Part shown: positions 24,066-32,734 of the stretch, piece by piece
Numbering within the stretch: the first letter of the stretch is position 1
Layout of the letters: each line of letters opens with the position of its first letter
NCBI GenBank assembly: GCA_027309085.1
Contig: DAIDDL010000036.1
Coordinates: 1 to 41,917 of the forward strand
DNA: 41,917 bases
Source: Sulfobacillus sp.
Lineage (GTDB): Bacteria > Bacillota > Sulfobacillia > Sulfobacillales > Sulfobacillaceae
Direction: 5' to 3'
Notes under the pieces: model-generated
Database searches by the model: none
Seen by the model: only the letters and a program-made list of their open reading frames with translations
Told to the model about the DNA's origin: nothing
Made by a program: the position numbers and the translations under genes

Positions 24066-25736
24066 CTGGCACGCCCAGGACCCGGTAAATTACAGTTCAT
24101 CCCTTTAGGGGGATTAGGAGAAATTGGCAAGAATATCGCTGCTGTCTCTTACGGCAATGACATCATCCTCATCGACTGCGGGTTGGCTTTTCCCGAAGTG
24201 GATATGCCTGGCATTGATTTGGTTCTGCCCGATATTACGTACCTCTTGGAGAATAAAGATCGGGTGCGCGCGATTTTCCTGACGCATGGACACGAGGATC
24301 ATATTGGAGGCATTCCGTATTTCCTCAAACAGATTCAGGTCCCCATTTATGGCACGCGGCTGACGATGGGCATTATCGAGATGAAGTTGCAAGAGCACCA
24401 GGTAGGGCTCCATCCCAAATCCCACCCCGTGGAACCCGGGGACACAGTGCGGGTCGGGAGCTTTTCCGTGGAGTTTTTCCGCGTCAACCATTCAATTCCG
24501 GATGCGACAGGACTGATTATCCGCAACCCGGTTGGCACCATTGTGCACACGGGAGACTTTAAGTTTGACCACACCCCCGTGGATGGGCGCGTGGCAGACT
24601 TTCACAAAATCGCCCAGGTTGGGTCCGAAGGTGTGCTCCTGCTGCTGGCAGACAGCACCAATGCTGAGCGTCCCGGCTACACGCCTTCTGAAAAGACTGT
24701 GGGAAAAACTCTGGACCGCATTATTGAACAGGCGAAGGGGCGGGTCTTGGTCTCGTCGTTCGCATCCCAGGTTCACCGCATCCGGCAAGTGGTGGAAGCG
24801 GCCGTCCGTCATGGCAGGCATGTGGCTGTTGTGGGGCGCAGCATGGAAAATATCGTGCAGAAAGCGATTGAGCTGAAATACCTGGACTTTCCCGAAGGCA
24901 CATGGATGTCCCTAGACGCCGTGCTGCGCCAGCCCGCCACCAAGACACTTATACTAACCACGGGTTCGCAGGGAGAACCGATGTCGGCGTTGACGCGGAT
25001 TTCCACTTCCGACCATAAAAAGGTCGAGATCTACGCCGGAGACACGGTCATCATTTCCGCTACGGCCATTCCCGGAAACGAGAAGATGGTGTCGCGCACG
25101 GTCAACAACCTCTACCGTCTGGGAGCGGACGTGTTTTACGGGAGGGACCTGGGCATTCACGTGTCCGGACATGCGTGCCAAGAAGAACTGAAGCTGATGC
25201 TGAACCTGGTCAAGCCCAAATTCTTTATTCCCGTCCACGGGGAATACCGCCATCTGGTGCACCATGCCCAACTGGCGCGTGATATCGGAATCGATCCCAG
25301 CCATATCCTCATTGGGGACAACGGGAGTTTGTTCGAACTGACGCAGGACACGATGCAACTGATAGGACAGGTGCCTTCGGGCAAAGTGCTGGTGGATGGT
25401 TTCGGTGTGGGCGATGTGGGAAATATTGTCCTGCGGGACCGCAAGCAGCTGTCGAATGACGGGATTCTGATTGTCGTGGTCGGAATGGATGCCCAGTCCG
25501 GGCTGCTGGTATCCGGCCCGGATATTGTGTCCCGGGGCTTTGTTTATGTCCGGGAATCGGAAGCGCTGCTAGACGAGGCGCGCAACCGGGTAAAGACGGC
25601 GCTGACGGCCATGGAAGGTGGAAGTTTAACCGAGTGGTCGGCCATCAAGGGTGTTGTGCGAGATACCCTGGGGCGCTTTTTGTGGGACCGCACTAAACGT
25701 CGGCCCATGATCTTGCCGATTATCATGGAAGTATAG
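24066..25736 (+). CDS. rnjB: Ribonuclease J
   Basis: This is a metallo-beta-lactamase RNase with 5'-3' exo- and endonuclease activity in mRNA decay. The 556-residue protein has the family start FIPLGGLGEIGKNI, metal motif HGHEDHIGG, HTGDFKFD, beta-CASP motifs with SGHAC and PVHGEYRHL, and a C-terminal domain. The best start is CTG at 24066, seven bases after AGGAGGTG. No ATG, GTG or TTG stands at a similar distance (TTG 24024 and GTG 24033 lie before the ribosome site). Its place after dapA corresponds to Bacillus rnjB (ymfA). A leader with promoter and terminator precedes it. Confidence 0.93.
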   Translation: MARPGPGKLQFIPLGGLGEIGKNIAAVSYGNDIILIDCGLAFPEVDMPGIDLVLPDITYLLENKDRVRAIFLTHGHEDHIGGIPYFLKQIQVPIYGTRLTMGIIEMKLQEHQVGLHPKSHPVEPGDTVRVGSFSVEFFRVNHSIPDATGLIIRNPVGTIVHTGDFKFDHTPVDGRVADFHKIAQVGSEGVLLLLADSTNAERPGYTPSEKTVGKTLDRIIEQAKGRVLVSSFASQVHRIRQVVEAAVRHGRHVAVVGRSMENIVQKAIELKYLDFPEGTWMSLDAVLRQPATKTLILTTGSQGEPMSALTRISTSDHKKVEIYAGDTVIISATAIPGNEKMVSRTVNNLYRLGADVFYGRDLGIHVSGHACQEELKLMLNLVKPKFFIPVHGEYRHLVHHAQLARDIGIDPSHILIGDNGSLFELTQDTMQLIGQVPSGKVLVDGFGVGDVGNIVLRDRKQLSNDGILIVVVGMDAQSGLLVSGPDIVSRGFVYVRESEALLDEARNRVKTALTAMEGGSLTEWSAIKGVVRDTLGRFLWDRTKRRPMILPIIMEV

Positions 25737-25748
25737 GCCATTTTGGAA

Positions 25749-25785
25749 GAGCAGCAGCCCCGTTTTGGGCTGCTGCTTTTTTTTT
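25749..25785 (+). terminator. Intrinsic terminator of RNase J
   Basis: GCAGCAGCCC-CGTTTT-GGGCTGCTGC is followed by nine T. It lies between the convergent RNase J and ytrI genes and may serve both. Confidence 0.95.
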
Positions 25786-26258
25786 CATGTGCTGGCCGAT
25801 CCGGGTTCTGGGCGCAAGGAGATCATGAGCTCACTGTGGGGACCAAGCAGCAGGGCGTTCACATGAATGCGGTAAAGGCGGGTGCCAATATTGATGATGC
25901 GGTGGTTGAAGAGGTGAAATACTACCGGGGTCTTCAGATAGTCGAGGGAAAGGCCCAGCAGCGCCTGGGTATAGGGTGAGAGGGCTTCGACCACTTCCGA
26001 TTGGGGCACGGGAGACTGGAGCACAATGACGGCGACATCCTGAATATACAGGTGGGGCCGGGCATTCTTGTTGATGCGTCCGACCTCATCTTTCAAACGT
26101 TTGGCTTCGCTGTGCCACTGCGTGGCCTCAGTCTGCCACTTCCTCGCCTCGAGGTCGGACTGCATCCGTTCCCTGACGCCCAAGGCTTGCATCAGCGCCA
26201 GCCCGAGCAATAGTCCCAGAAGAAACGCCGCGACCGGTGCGGACCAGCGCGGCTTCAC
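25785..26258 (-). CDS. ytrI: Sporulation membrane protein YtrI
   Basis: The 157-residue protein has an N-terminal membrane helix (APVAAFLLGLLLGLALMQAL), a coiled-coil stretch (about 35-65) and a C-terminal domain with RPHLYIQDVAVIVLQ, NHRIINIGTRLYRIHVNAL, as in YtrI of spore formers (involved in Bacillus sporulation under sigma-E). The GTG start overlaps the ytrH stop (GTGA), so translation is coupled. The open frame extends far upstream to 26813 across ytrH, but that extension is spurious. The pair stands antisense inside the rnj-tepA interval. Confidence 0.85.
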   Translation of the reverse strand: MKPRWSAPVAAFLLGLLLGLALMQALGVRERMQSDLEARKWQTEATQWHSEAKRLKDEVGRINKNARPHLYIQDVAVIVLQSPVPQSEVVEALSPYTQALLGLSLDYLKTPVVFHLFNHRIINIGTRLYRIHVNALLLGPHSELMISLRPEPGSAST

Positions 26259-26617
26259 AGACTGACGAGCCAGTTGAGAAGCCAGTAGCCCGTCTGGGCG
26301 CCTAGATAGGCCATGGCGATCGCGACCCCGTCGCGGACGAGCGCGGGCAAAGCCCGCGCAAAAAATCCCTTTTCGAGGTGTTCCAGGGCTGTCAACGTGC
26401 CCCCTATGGCGATTGCCACAGCCCAGATCCGGATGCGGTAGGCAGCTTGGGCGGGATCCTGCGGCCCTCTTCCTGCGAGCCACAACCCCACGGACCCGAT
26501 CAGGCCCCCGCCTAGGGTGACACCGAGCGCGAGAAAGAATGGCGGCACCCCGGCCTGCACGGTCTTCGCCAGCGCGGCATAAAGGGGCGGTATCCAGGGG
26601 AAAGCATGGTTGGGCAT
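26255..26617 (-). CDS. ytrH: Sporulation protein YtrH
   Basis: The 120-residue membrane protein matches the YtrH family: FFLALGVTLGGGLIGSVG, IWAVAIAIGGTLTALEHLEK and YLGAQTGYWLLNWLV. In Bacillus ytrH and ytrI form a mother-cell operon affecting spore resistance. The ATG at 26617 follows GTGAGGTG. Three to four membrane helices are expected. Here the pair is inserted, on the opposite strand, between RNase J and tepA; in Bacillus it lies elsewhere. Confidence 0.88.
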   Translation of the reverse strand: MPNHAFPWIPPLYAALAKTVQAGVPPFFLALGVTLGGGLIGSVGLWLAGRGPQDPAQAAYRIRIWAVAIAIGGTLTALEHLEKGFFARALPALVRDGVAIAMAYLGAQTGYWLLNWLVSL

Positions 26618-26765
26618 GGCGTGGCACCTCACTGCTAGAGGATATGATGCAAATTCGTTCACCAGCACCCCCTGTCCGAAATTCCTGATCGAACCCCGGG
26701 GCGTATGAAATCCGGACTTTGTCAAACACTAAAATCGCAGTCATTGGAGGAGGGGACACAAAACA

Positions 26766-27536
26766 GTGCGACAAGGCTATCATGTGAGTAACGAAGAAAC
26801 GGAAGAGCCCCATATTCCAGAATCACGGCACAGGAAAGGCCAGCAGGATACGGCGGAAAATATTCAGGAATTTGGCACGGCCAAGATCCCTACTGCCAAA
26901 TCATCCATACACACCATGGTGATTATCGGGCAGATTGAGGGGCATGTGGTGTTGCCCTCACAAAACAAGACAACGAAGTACGAACACGTCATCCCGCAGC
27001 TGGTCGCTATTGAGGAAAGCAAAGATATCAAGGGACTGCTGCTGATCCTCAATACGGTGGGGGGAGATGTGGAAGCGGGCCTGGCACTGGCGGAAATGGT
27101 GGCCAGTCTGTCCAAACCTTCTGTCTCCCTGGTGTTGGGCGGGGGGCACTCTATCGGGGTGCCCGTCTCCGTTGCGACCGATTACAGCTTTATCGCGGCT
27201 ACGGCCACGATGACCATTCATCCCATCCGCATGAACGGCATGGTCATTGGAGTGCCGCAGACCTACGAGTATCTTGACAAGATGCAAGACCGTGTGGTGA
27301 ATTTTGTCACGATGCACTCCCATATTTCTGACAAGGATTTCCGGAAATTGATGTTCACGACAGGCGAGCTGGCGCGGGATATTGGGACGATTCTTGTGGG
27401 CAAGGATGCGGTCGATGCAGGCCTTATCGACGAGGTCGGAGGCATTGACGTAGCCTTGCGCCACCTCGACGGCATGATTGAAGACAGGCGCCGCAAACCC
27501 CGCCGGGCCCGTGCTGAGAAGAAGGAGGTGCAGTAG
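26766..27536 (+). CDS. tepA: ClpP-like serine protease TepA
   Basis: The 256-residue protein is a Clp/crotonase-fold protease of the TepA (YmfB) type: [18 protein letters not shown], the nucleophile region [14 protein letters not shown], and [11 protein letters not shown] with the His. TepA is reported to aid secretion and sporulation in Bacillus. The first 40 residues are polar and variable. The GTG at 26766 follows GGAGGAGGG. It precedes ylzJ with a one-base gap, as in Bacillus. Confidence 0.93.
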   Translation: MRQGYHVSNEETEEPHIPESRHRKGQQDTAENIQEFGTAKIPTAKSSIHTMVIIGQIEGHVVLPSQNKTTKYEHVIPQLVAIEESKDIKGLLLILNTVGGDVEAGLALAEMVASLSKPSVSLVLGGGHSIGVPVSVATDYSFIAATATMTIHPIRMNGMVIGVPQTYEYLDKMQDRVVNFVTMHSHISDKDFRKLMFTTGELARDIGTILVGKDAVDAGLIDEVGGIDVALRHLDGMIEDRRRKPRRARAEKKEVQ

Positions 27537-27537
27537 C

Positions 27538-27750
27538 ATGCTCTATACCCCGCTTGCAATGGAGGATATCTTTCCCCGGGACCCCCATGATCAGGGGCTG
27601 TTTGAATGGTGGCTGGACGGCCGCCTCTGCCTCGTGCGGCGCGACGCCGACGGGACCGCGCGCTTGGAGAGGCTGCTGTCCACGGAGCCGCTCGATTACC
27701 TGGATGAGCGGTTTCAACCCAACCGTCTAGTGGCCACTGTGCTGTTCTAA
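27538..27750 (+). CDS. ylzJ: YlzJ-like protein
   Basis: The 70-residue protein begins MLYTPLAMEDIFPRDP and contains RLLSTEPLDYLDERFQPN, the conserved pattern of YlzJ in spore formers. The function is unknown. The ATG follows AAGGAGG, which lies in the end of tepA, so the two are translated together. In Bacillus spoIIIE follows directly; here uppP intervenes. Confidence 0.9.
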   Translation: MLYTPLAMEDIFPRDPHDQGLFEWWLDGRLCLVRRDADGTARLERLLSTEPLDYLDERFQPNRLVATVLF

Positions 27751-27775
27751 TATTTTCCGCTACCCGTCATAATTT

Positions 27776-27818
27776 CTTGTCTCTTCCGATAGCCAATAGA
27801 GGAAGAGGGGGAGACAAG
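27776..27818 (+). promoter_or_regulatory. Hairpin covering the uppP ribosome site
   Basis: CTTGT-CTCTTCC (27776-27787) can pair with GGAAGAG and ACAAG (to 27818), leaving the purines between them as a bulge. The paired and bulged bases contain the ribosome site GAGGGGGAG of uppP, whose GTG starts at 27821. Confidence 0.4.
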
Positions 27819-27820
27819 AC

Positions 27821-28597
27821 GTGTGGCGGATTTTATTATTGGGGCTCATCCAGGGATTGACGGAATTTTTGCCGGTCAGTTCATCTGGGCACCTCATAGT
27901 GCTCGGGAGTTTGGTGGCCATGCCCGCCAGCGGCGGAAAAATTGAAGTCGCGCTGCATATGGGAACTCTCGTGGCCATTATGGTGGGCTACCGCCGTGAG
28001 CTGAGCCGGTGGCTGAAAGGACTGGTGACGGGGGAACGGGCGGACCGGCGGCTGTTCTGGCAACTCGTGGTGGCATCCGTCCCGGCTGCGGGGGTGGGAT
28101 ATTGGGCGGGATCGTGGATTACCCACTGGTTTATTCCCCTAGGTGTGGCGGCAGGCTGGCTGGCGACGACGGCGGCTTTGTGGCTGACTCCTCCTGCTGA
28201 ATCCGGCACAGCCACTTTGGCCGATCTTTCCTGGCTGCAGGCCTTCATTGTGGGAGCATTTCAGGCTCTGGCCCTGTGGCCCGGACTGTCCCGCTCAGGG
28301 TCGACAATTTTTGCGGCTCGCGTCCTTGGCCTGGCGCCCGAGGAGGCGGCCCGGCTTTCCTTCTATATGGCCATCCCCGTCGTGATTGGGGCCTCCGCTC
28401 TGACTTTCCACGGTTCGCCGATTTTGGCCCAAGGCACGGGCCCGGCTCTGATATTGGGAATGGGAGTTGCTGCCATCAGCGGGGTTTTTGCGATAGAATG
28501 GGTTAAGCATGCGCTCGGCGCAACACGGCTTTGGCGTCGGTTCGGATGGTACACTCTGATTTTGGCGCTGATGGCCTTGTGGTTAGGAGGATTTTAG
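27821..28597 (+). CDS. uppP: Undecaprenyl-diphosphatase (UppP/BacA)
   Basis: UppP dephosphorylates undecaprenyl diphosphate to recycle the lipid carrier of peptidoglycan synthesis. The 258-residue membrane protein has the two signature loops GLTEFLPVSSSGHL (catalytic Glu/Ser) and PGLSRSGST (Arg), and about eight helices. The GTG start is preceded by GGGGGAGAC. It has been inserted between ylzJ and spoIIIE. A hairpin could control its translation. Confidence 0.95.
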   Translation: MWRILLLGLIQGLTEFLPVSSSGHLIVLGSLVAMPASGGKIEVALHMGTLVAIMVGYRRELSRWLKGLVTGERADRRLFWQLVVASVPAAGVGYWAGSWITHWFIPLGVAAGWLATTAALWLTPPAESGTATLADLSWLQAFIVGAFQALALWPGLSRSGSTIFAARVLGLAPEEAARLSFYMAIPVVIGASALTFHGSPILAQGTGPALILGMGVAAISGVFAIEWVKHALGATRLWRRFGWYTLILALMALWLGGF

Positions 28598-30763
28598 ATG
28601 GGTTCGGTGCTCAGACAAATTACCAAGGACATGCGCCGCGAAATTGGCGGCATCTTGCTGGTAGCCTTGGGATTGTTGGGCTATTTATCTTTGATTTTTC
28701 CCCACTCAGGGCTTTTAACGCGGGACCTGGGTCATGGCCTTATCTTCTCTTTTGGCTTGTTGGGATGGGCGGTGCCGGCTTACGTGATTGCGGCTGGCAC
28801 CTTGCGCCTGCTGGACCGCCCGTCGTTTACCGGGAACCGCCGCGGGTGGGGCGCCGTGGTAGTCATCATCGGGGTGTTTGTGCTGCTGCCTTTTGCGGAC
28901 AAGCCGGGGGCAGGTTTTTTGGCCACCCGCCTGGAAGAGGGTGTGGCTCACGCCGTCGACCCCGTCGGGGCGTTTTTGCTGGGCTTGGTGCTGCTGCTGA
29001 TCGGCGGCATGCTGTATACCGGGGCAAGTGCTTTAACCATCGGCACGGCTGTGGGGAGGGTCGTGCTGGCGGTATTGCGCGCAGCCGGTTTTGTGATTTC
29101 CGGTGTGTACCGCACGCTGAAGGAGTGGATTTATCCTGAGGTCGCCGTCAAGCCTCCTGTGCGCCGTGCGGCGCCTGCCTCCCCGCGGGCCCGGCCGACG
29201 GTAGTTCCCGCACCGGTGCCCGCGGCAGCAGAACGCACTGTGCCTGCAGCTCCTGCAGTCACGGCTGCCGCCGGAGGAGGACCACAGGTGCCGCCTCCGG
29301 CCCCGCCCAGGACACTCGCGCCGGTTGGGGCGATAAACTACCTGCCGCCGCCTTTGAACCTGCTGGCAGCGCCCGAACCGCCCAAAGGGGACCGGAGGGG
29401 ATTTGGCGCCGCCGAGCGGGCGGACATCCTGGTTAATGCCCTGAAGCAGTTTGGGATTGACGTCAGACTGGGAGAGGTCAGTCAGGGGCCGACCATCACC
29501 CGGTTTGAAATTATTCCTCCGCCAGGGGTGAAGGTGTCCCGCATCGTGAATCTCACAGATGATATCGCTCTGTCGCTGGCGGCGACTGGGGTGCGGATTG
29601 AAGCGCCAATCCCGGGAAAGTCTGCGATCGGAATTGAAGTGCCGAACGATGAAATTACCCCGGTGCTCCTCCGCGAGGTCCTGGAAAGTCCGGATTTTGC
29701 CGCGTCCCCGTCTCCCCTGTCGGTGGGGTTGGGGCGGGACGTGGCGGGAGCGCCGGTGATTGCGGGCCTGGACCAGATGCCTCACCTGCTGGTGGCTGGC
29801 GCCACGGGGTCTGGCAAGAGCGTGCTGATCAACGTGTTGATCACCAGCTTGCTTTTCCGCGCGAGCCCGGATGTTGTGCGGCTTCTGCTGATCGACCCGA
29901 AGGTGGTGGAACTGTCTATTTATAACGGCATTCCCCATCTATTGAGTCCAGTGGTGACAGAACCCAAGAAGGCGGCCGGGGCATTGCGCTGGGCGGTCGC
30001 GGAAATGGAGAGGCGTTACCGGCTGTTTGCCGATATGGGCGTGCGCGATGTCAGCCGCTACAATCAGACCGCAGAGGAACGCCTTCCGCTGATTGTGGTC
30101 ATTATCGATGAGCTGGCTGACCTGATGATGGTGGCTCCGCAAGAAGTGGAAGAGTCTATCGCCAGACTGGCGCAGATGGCCAGAGCCGCGGGGATTCACC
30201 TGGTTGTAGCCACACAGCGCCCGTCGGTGGACGTGATCACCGGGACAATCAAGGCCAATATTCCCTCACGGATCGCGTTCGCGGTATCCTCTCAGGTCGA
30301 TTCGCGGACCATTCTCGACGGGGCGGGAGCGGAGAAACTGCTGGGCCGCGGAGACATGCTGTTCCACCCCGTGGGCGCTGCCAAACCGCAGCGGCTGCAA
30401 GGAGCCTTTATCCGCGAAAAGGAGATTGAGGAAATTGTGGCCTATCTGGTGGAGCACGCGCAGGCTCCAGAAGCCGAAGAGGCTATCGAATTCCAGGACA
30501 GCACAGACCATGCCCAGACCGCTGTGCAGGAGACGGATAATTTGTTTCAGGATGCCGTAAAAATTGTGGTGGAGAGCGGGCAGGCTTCAACGTCGATGCT
30601 GCAACGACGGATGCGCGTGGGGTATACGCGCGCGGCGCGACTCATCGATGCCATGGAAGAACGGGGGTACATTGGGCCGTCTGATGGAGCAAAGGCCCGT
30701 GATGTGCGGATTACCATGGCGGATTTCCAACGAATTTTCTTCGATGAGAGTCCATCGGCTTAG
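28598..30763 (+). CDS. spoIIIE: DNA translocase FtsK/SpoIIIE
   Basis: This is a septal DNA pump for chromosome segregation and forespore filling. The 721-residue protein has four N-terminal membrane helices (to about residue 160), a Pro/Ala-rich linker (about 185-265), the alpha-beta ATPase motor with Walker A GATGSGKS and Walker [14 protein letters not shown], and a C-terminal gamma winged helix ([20 protein letters not shown]) that reads polar DNA motifs. The ATG follows TTAGGAGG and starts one base after the uppP stop. The position after tepA-ylzJ corresponds to Bacillus spoIIIE. Confidence 0.95.
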   Translation: MGSVLRQITKDMRREIGGILLVALGLLGYLSLIFPHSGLLTRDLGHGLIFSFGLLGWAVPAYVIAAGTLRLLDRPSFTGNRRGWGAVVVIIGVFVLLPFADKPGAGFLATRLEEGVAHAVDPVGAFLLGLVLLLIGGMLYTGASALTIGTAVGRVVLAVLRAAGFVISGVYRTLKEWIYPEVAVKPPVRRAAPASPRARPTVVPAPVPAAAERTVPAAPAVTAAAGGGPQVPPPAPPRTLAPVGAINYLPPPLNLLAAPEPPKGDRRGFGAAERADILVNALKQFGIDVRLGEVSQGPTITRFEIIPPPGVKVSRIVNLTDDIALSLAATGVRIEAPIPGKSAIGIEVPNDEITPVLLREVLESPDFAASPSPLSVGLGRDVAGAPVIAGLDQMPHLLVAGATGSGKSVLINVLITSLLFRASPDVVRLLLIDPKVVELSIYNGIPHLLSPVVTEPKKAAGALRWAVAEMERRYRLFADMGVRDVSRYNQTAEERLPLIVVIIDELADLMMVAPQEVEESIARLAQMARAAGIHLVVATQRPSVDVITGTIKANIPSRIAFAVSSQVDSRTILDGAGAEKLLGRGDMLFHPVGAAKPQRLQGAFIREKEIEEIVAYLVEHAQAPEAEEAIEFQDSTDHAQTAVQETDNLFQDAVKIVVESGQASTSMLQRRMRVGYTRAARLIDAMEERGYIGPSDGAKARDVRITMADFQRIFFDESPSA

Positions 30764-30843
30764 GCTGTGGCGCCCAGGCAATATTGGCCGCCGGGTGGCA
30801 TAGAGATGAGAGAGTCTATGCTGCTGGAAGGGGAGAGCTTGCA

Positions 30844-31503
30844 ATGGGAGGAGGCGGCTGCCTCAGGTCGGTTGCGCAGATTGACAAACGCTGGAGCGTG
30901 GGGGAAAACGCCCGGCGGGCTATTGAAACCGGGCAGTGGCGGTTCAGGGCCCGCGGGTGTGGGCCATCGGGCCCGGATGCTGTGCTCATGGCGGTGCGCG
31001 ATGTGTCGGCGTCGGTGGATGAGGCCAAGAGAGAGGTGGTGCGCGCTTTTTTTGGAGGGATGCTGAGGATTTTGCAAACCCGGTACGAGAATGTGTCTGT
31101 CGTGTATATTGTGCACTGGGTGAGGGCTGAAGAGGTTCAGCCACAGGAGTTTTTTGCCAGGGGGGAGAGCGGAGGGAGCAAAGTGTCGCCGGCTTATGTG
31201 CTATCCCGGCGCATAATGGCCGACCGCTTTGCTGCGGGCCCTGGAAATCTCTATTTCCTGCACTTTTCCGACGGTGATAACTGGTCGGATGAAGACAACA
31301 GTCTCAGCATCAACGCCGTTGAAGACCTGCTGCCATGGGTCCAAGTCTTTGGCTATGTGGAGGTCCGCGATCCCGCAGCGGGCCCGAGCACCCTCATGTC
31401 GGCGTTTTCCGCGATCCGCGACGCCTCGTTTCATACTGTGAAACTGTCCGGTTCGCAGGATATCGAGCTCGCGTTGCGCCAATTATTCCCGGCCAAGCAG
31501 TGA
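30844..31503 (+). CDS. yhbH: Short YhbH-like protein (DUF444, VWA fold)
   Basis: The C-terminal 170 residues match sporulation protein YhbH: a VWA-like domain with VRDVSASVD (MIDAS DxSxS), FARGESGGSKVSPAYVLS, LHFSDGDNWSDED and a VQVFGYVEV/STLMSAFSAI block. At 219 residues it is little over half of Bacillus YhbH (about 390): the charged N-terminal region is reduced to roughly 45 residues. The ATG at 30844 follows AAGGGGAG. YhbH works with the PrkA kinase in Bacillus, and no prkA is in this window. It lies 80 bases after spoIIIE, probably in the same transcript. Confidence 0.85.
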   Translation: MGGGGCLRSVAQIDKRWSVGENARRAIETGQWRFRARGCGPSGPDAVLMAVRDVSASVDEAKREVVRAFFGGMLRILQTRYENVSVVYIVHWVRAEEVQPQEFFARGESGGSKVSPAYVLSRRIMADRFAAGPGNLYFLHFSDGDNWSDEDNSLSINAVEDLLPWVQVFGYVEVRDPAAGPSTLMSAFSAIRDASFHTVKLSGSQDIELALRQLFPAKQ

Positions 31504-31559
31504 AAACGGCCCGGCGGGTTTCCCCAGCCTGAACTGAAATGGGGTCCGCCTGGGCCGGT

Positions 31560-31751
31560 CTATTCGTGCGCCTCCGGGCCCGGCTTGCCTTGCATGTCCC
31601 ACAAATCCCGCTGCATGTCGTGGCGGCGGAGCCAGTCCAGACAGGCCACAGCCGCGATGGACTCGAGGCTCAGGCCCGTGAGGGCGCTAGCAGCCTGCAG
31701 CTGTTGGTAAACGTCTGGCGGTAGGCGCACCGCCCCTGTGGTGTCACACAC
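31560..31751 (-). CDS. Small ribbon-helix-helix-like protein
   Basis: The 63-residue protein has a short strand (GAVRLPPDVYQQL) followed by two helices (ALTGLSLESIAAVACLDWL), the layout of CopG/Arc-type DNA-binding proteins, and a polar tail. GTG 31751 is six bases after AAAGGGG. That ribosome site is the outer end of a 64-nt perfect hairpin. RHH regulators often bind palindromes near their own promoter, so autoregulation is plausible. The assignment rests on pattern only. Confidence 0.6.
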   Translation of the reverse strand: MCDTTGAVRLPPDVYQQLQAASALTGLSLESIAAVACLDWLRRHDMQRDLWDMQGKPGPEAHE

Positions 31752-31758
31752 TTTTATT

Positions 31759-31822
31759 CCCCTTTCCCGTGTATCGGCCCGCCCCCAGCCGCCTGGGGGC
31801 GGGCCGATACACGGGAAAGGGG
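31759..31822. repeat. Perfect 64-nt palindrome, 30-bp arms
   Basis: Arms at 31759-31788 and 31793-31822 are exactly complementary around the four bases CCGC. Each arm begins CCCCTTTCCCGTGTATCGGC and continues with a run of G and C. It lies between pspA and the RHH gene, downstream of the pspA terminator. There is no T-run. On the minus-strand transcript its last bases are the ribosome site of the RHH gene. Confidence 0.95.
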
Positions 31823-31832
31823 CTCTGGTGAC

Positions 31833-31866
31833 AGAAAACGCCAGAAAAGAAGAGGTTTTCTGGCGT
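31833..31866 (-). terminator. Intrinsic terminator of pspA
   Basis: On the minus strand ACGCCAGAAAA-CCTCTTC-TTTTCTGGCGT is followed by TTTCTGT. It lies 15 bases after the pspA stop codon. Confidence 0.85.
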
Positions 31867-31880
31867 CGCACTATGCAAAT

Positions 31881-32624
31881 TTACGAAGGGGTCTGGGGCG
31901 GGTCGAGGGGTTTCTGAGCGCCTTGCATCTCAGCTTTGAGTTTGGCCAGCTCGCTCTGCACGTCGGTGCTGGACTTAGCTTGATCCAGCTGCTGCCGGAT
32001 GCTGTCAGTATTCGCCGACCCCGGTAAGGCGTTGAAGTCGGGGGAGGCTTGCAGCTCATCCATGGCAGAGGCCTTGGCCTGCATCGACGAGATACGGTCC
32101 TGGGCCCGCTGCAGCGTCCCCGAAATGTCTTCCGCGTGCTGCGTGATGCCGCTGACCGCCTGACCGACCTGCACTTCGGCCTTAGCCGCAGAATACTGGG
32201 CCTTCATCACTTCTTTTTGTGTCCGGAACGACTCAATCTGACTTTCCAGCTTTTGCTGGGCTTGGGTCAATTTGTCTTGCTCATTTTGGGTCTCCTGCAC
32301 GTGGCTTTGGAGGTCCGCCACCTGTTGGTCAGCGGTGCTTTTCATCGATAGGGCCTGTGCGGCCAGATCATCGCGGCCTGCCTGAACAGCATCCCGGGCA
32401 TCTTGGGCATATTGGCCCGATTTCTGCTGCAGTTTGGCTACCTGCATTTCCAACTGTTTTTTGGCCGTAGCCACTTCGAGAATATGACTCCGCGTCTCTT
32501 GCAAAGCTTCTTGCATTTTCTGATAGGAATAGTCTAAAGTTTCGGTTGGATCCTCCACGGAATCCAGCGCCTTGTTGGCTTTCGAACCGAGAATCGTCTT
32601 CACGCGCTCCAGCAAACCTGCCAT
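31881..32624 (-). CDS. pspA: PspA/IM30 family protein
   Basis: This is a membrane-stress scaffold protein of the ESCRT-III-like PspA/Vipp1/LiaH group. The 247 residues start MAGLLERVKTILGSKANKAL, with DPTETLDYSYQKMQ as in all PspA. Long coiled-coil helices (to about residue 190) and a short Gln/Pro-rich tail follow. The ATG at 32624 is eight bases after GGAGGG and fits the family start; the ATG at 32630 is too close to that site. TATACT near 32655 on the minus strand may be its -10. It is transcribed alone, ending at a terminator. Confidence 0.92.
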   Translation of the reverse strand: MAGLLERVKTILGSKANKALDSVEDPTETLDYSYQKMQEALQETRSHILEVATAKKQLEMQVAKLQQKSGQYAQDARDAVQAGRDDLAAQALSMKSTADQQVADLQSHVQETQNEQDKLTQAQQKLESQIESFRTQKEVMKAQYSAAKAEVQVGQAVSGITQHAEDISGTLQRAQDRISSMQAKASAMDELQASPDFNALPGSANTDSIRQQLDQAKSSTDVQSELAKLKAEMQGAQKPLDPPQTPS

Positions 32625-32734
32625 ATCCATGTCCCTCCTGATTGATGACTCTCCTCAGTATAGCCAATGTGCGCATTGCGGTGCCGCCGGTATCGGTGTT
32701 CCCCTATAAAATGTTGGATCTTGCTGCCGCTGGC

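Noticed and set aside
25785-26813. A 342-codon minus-strand frame covering ytrI and the DNA upstream
   Set aside because: Only the part after the GTG at 26258 matches YtrI. The extension overlaps the well-supported ytrH gene in another frame and has no ribosome site.
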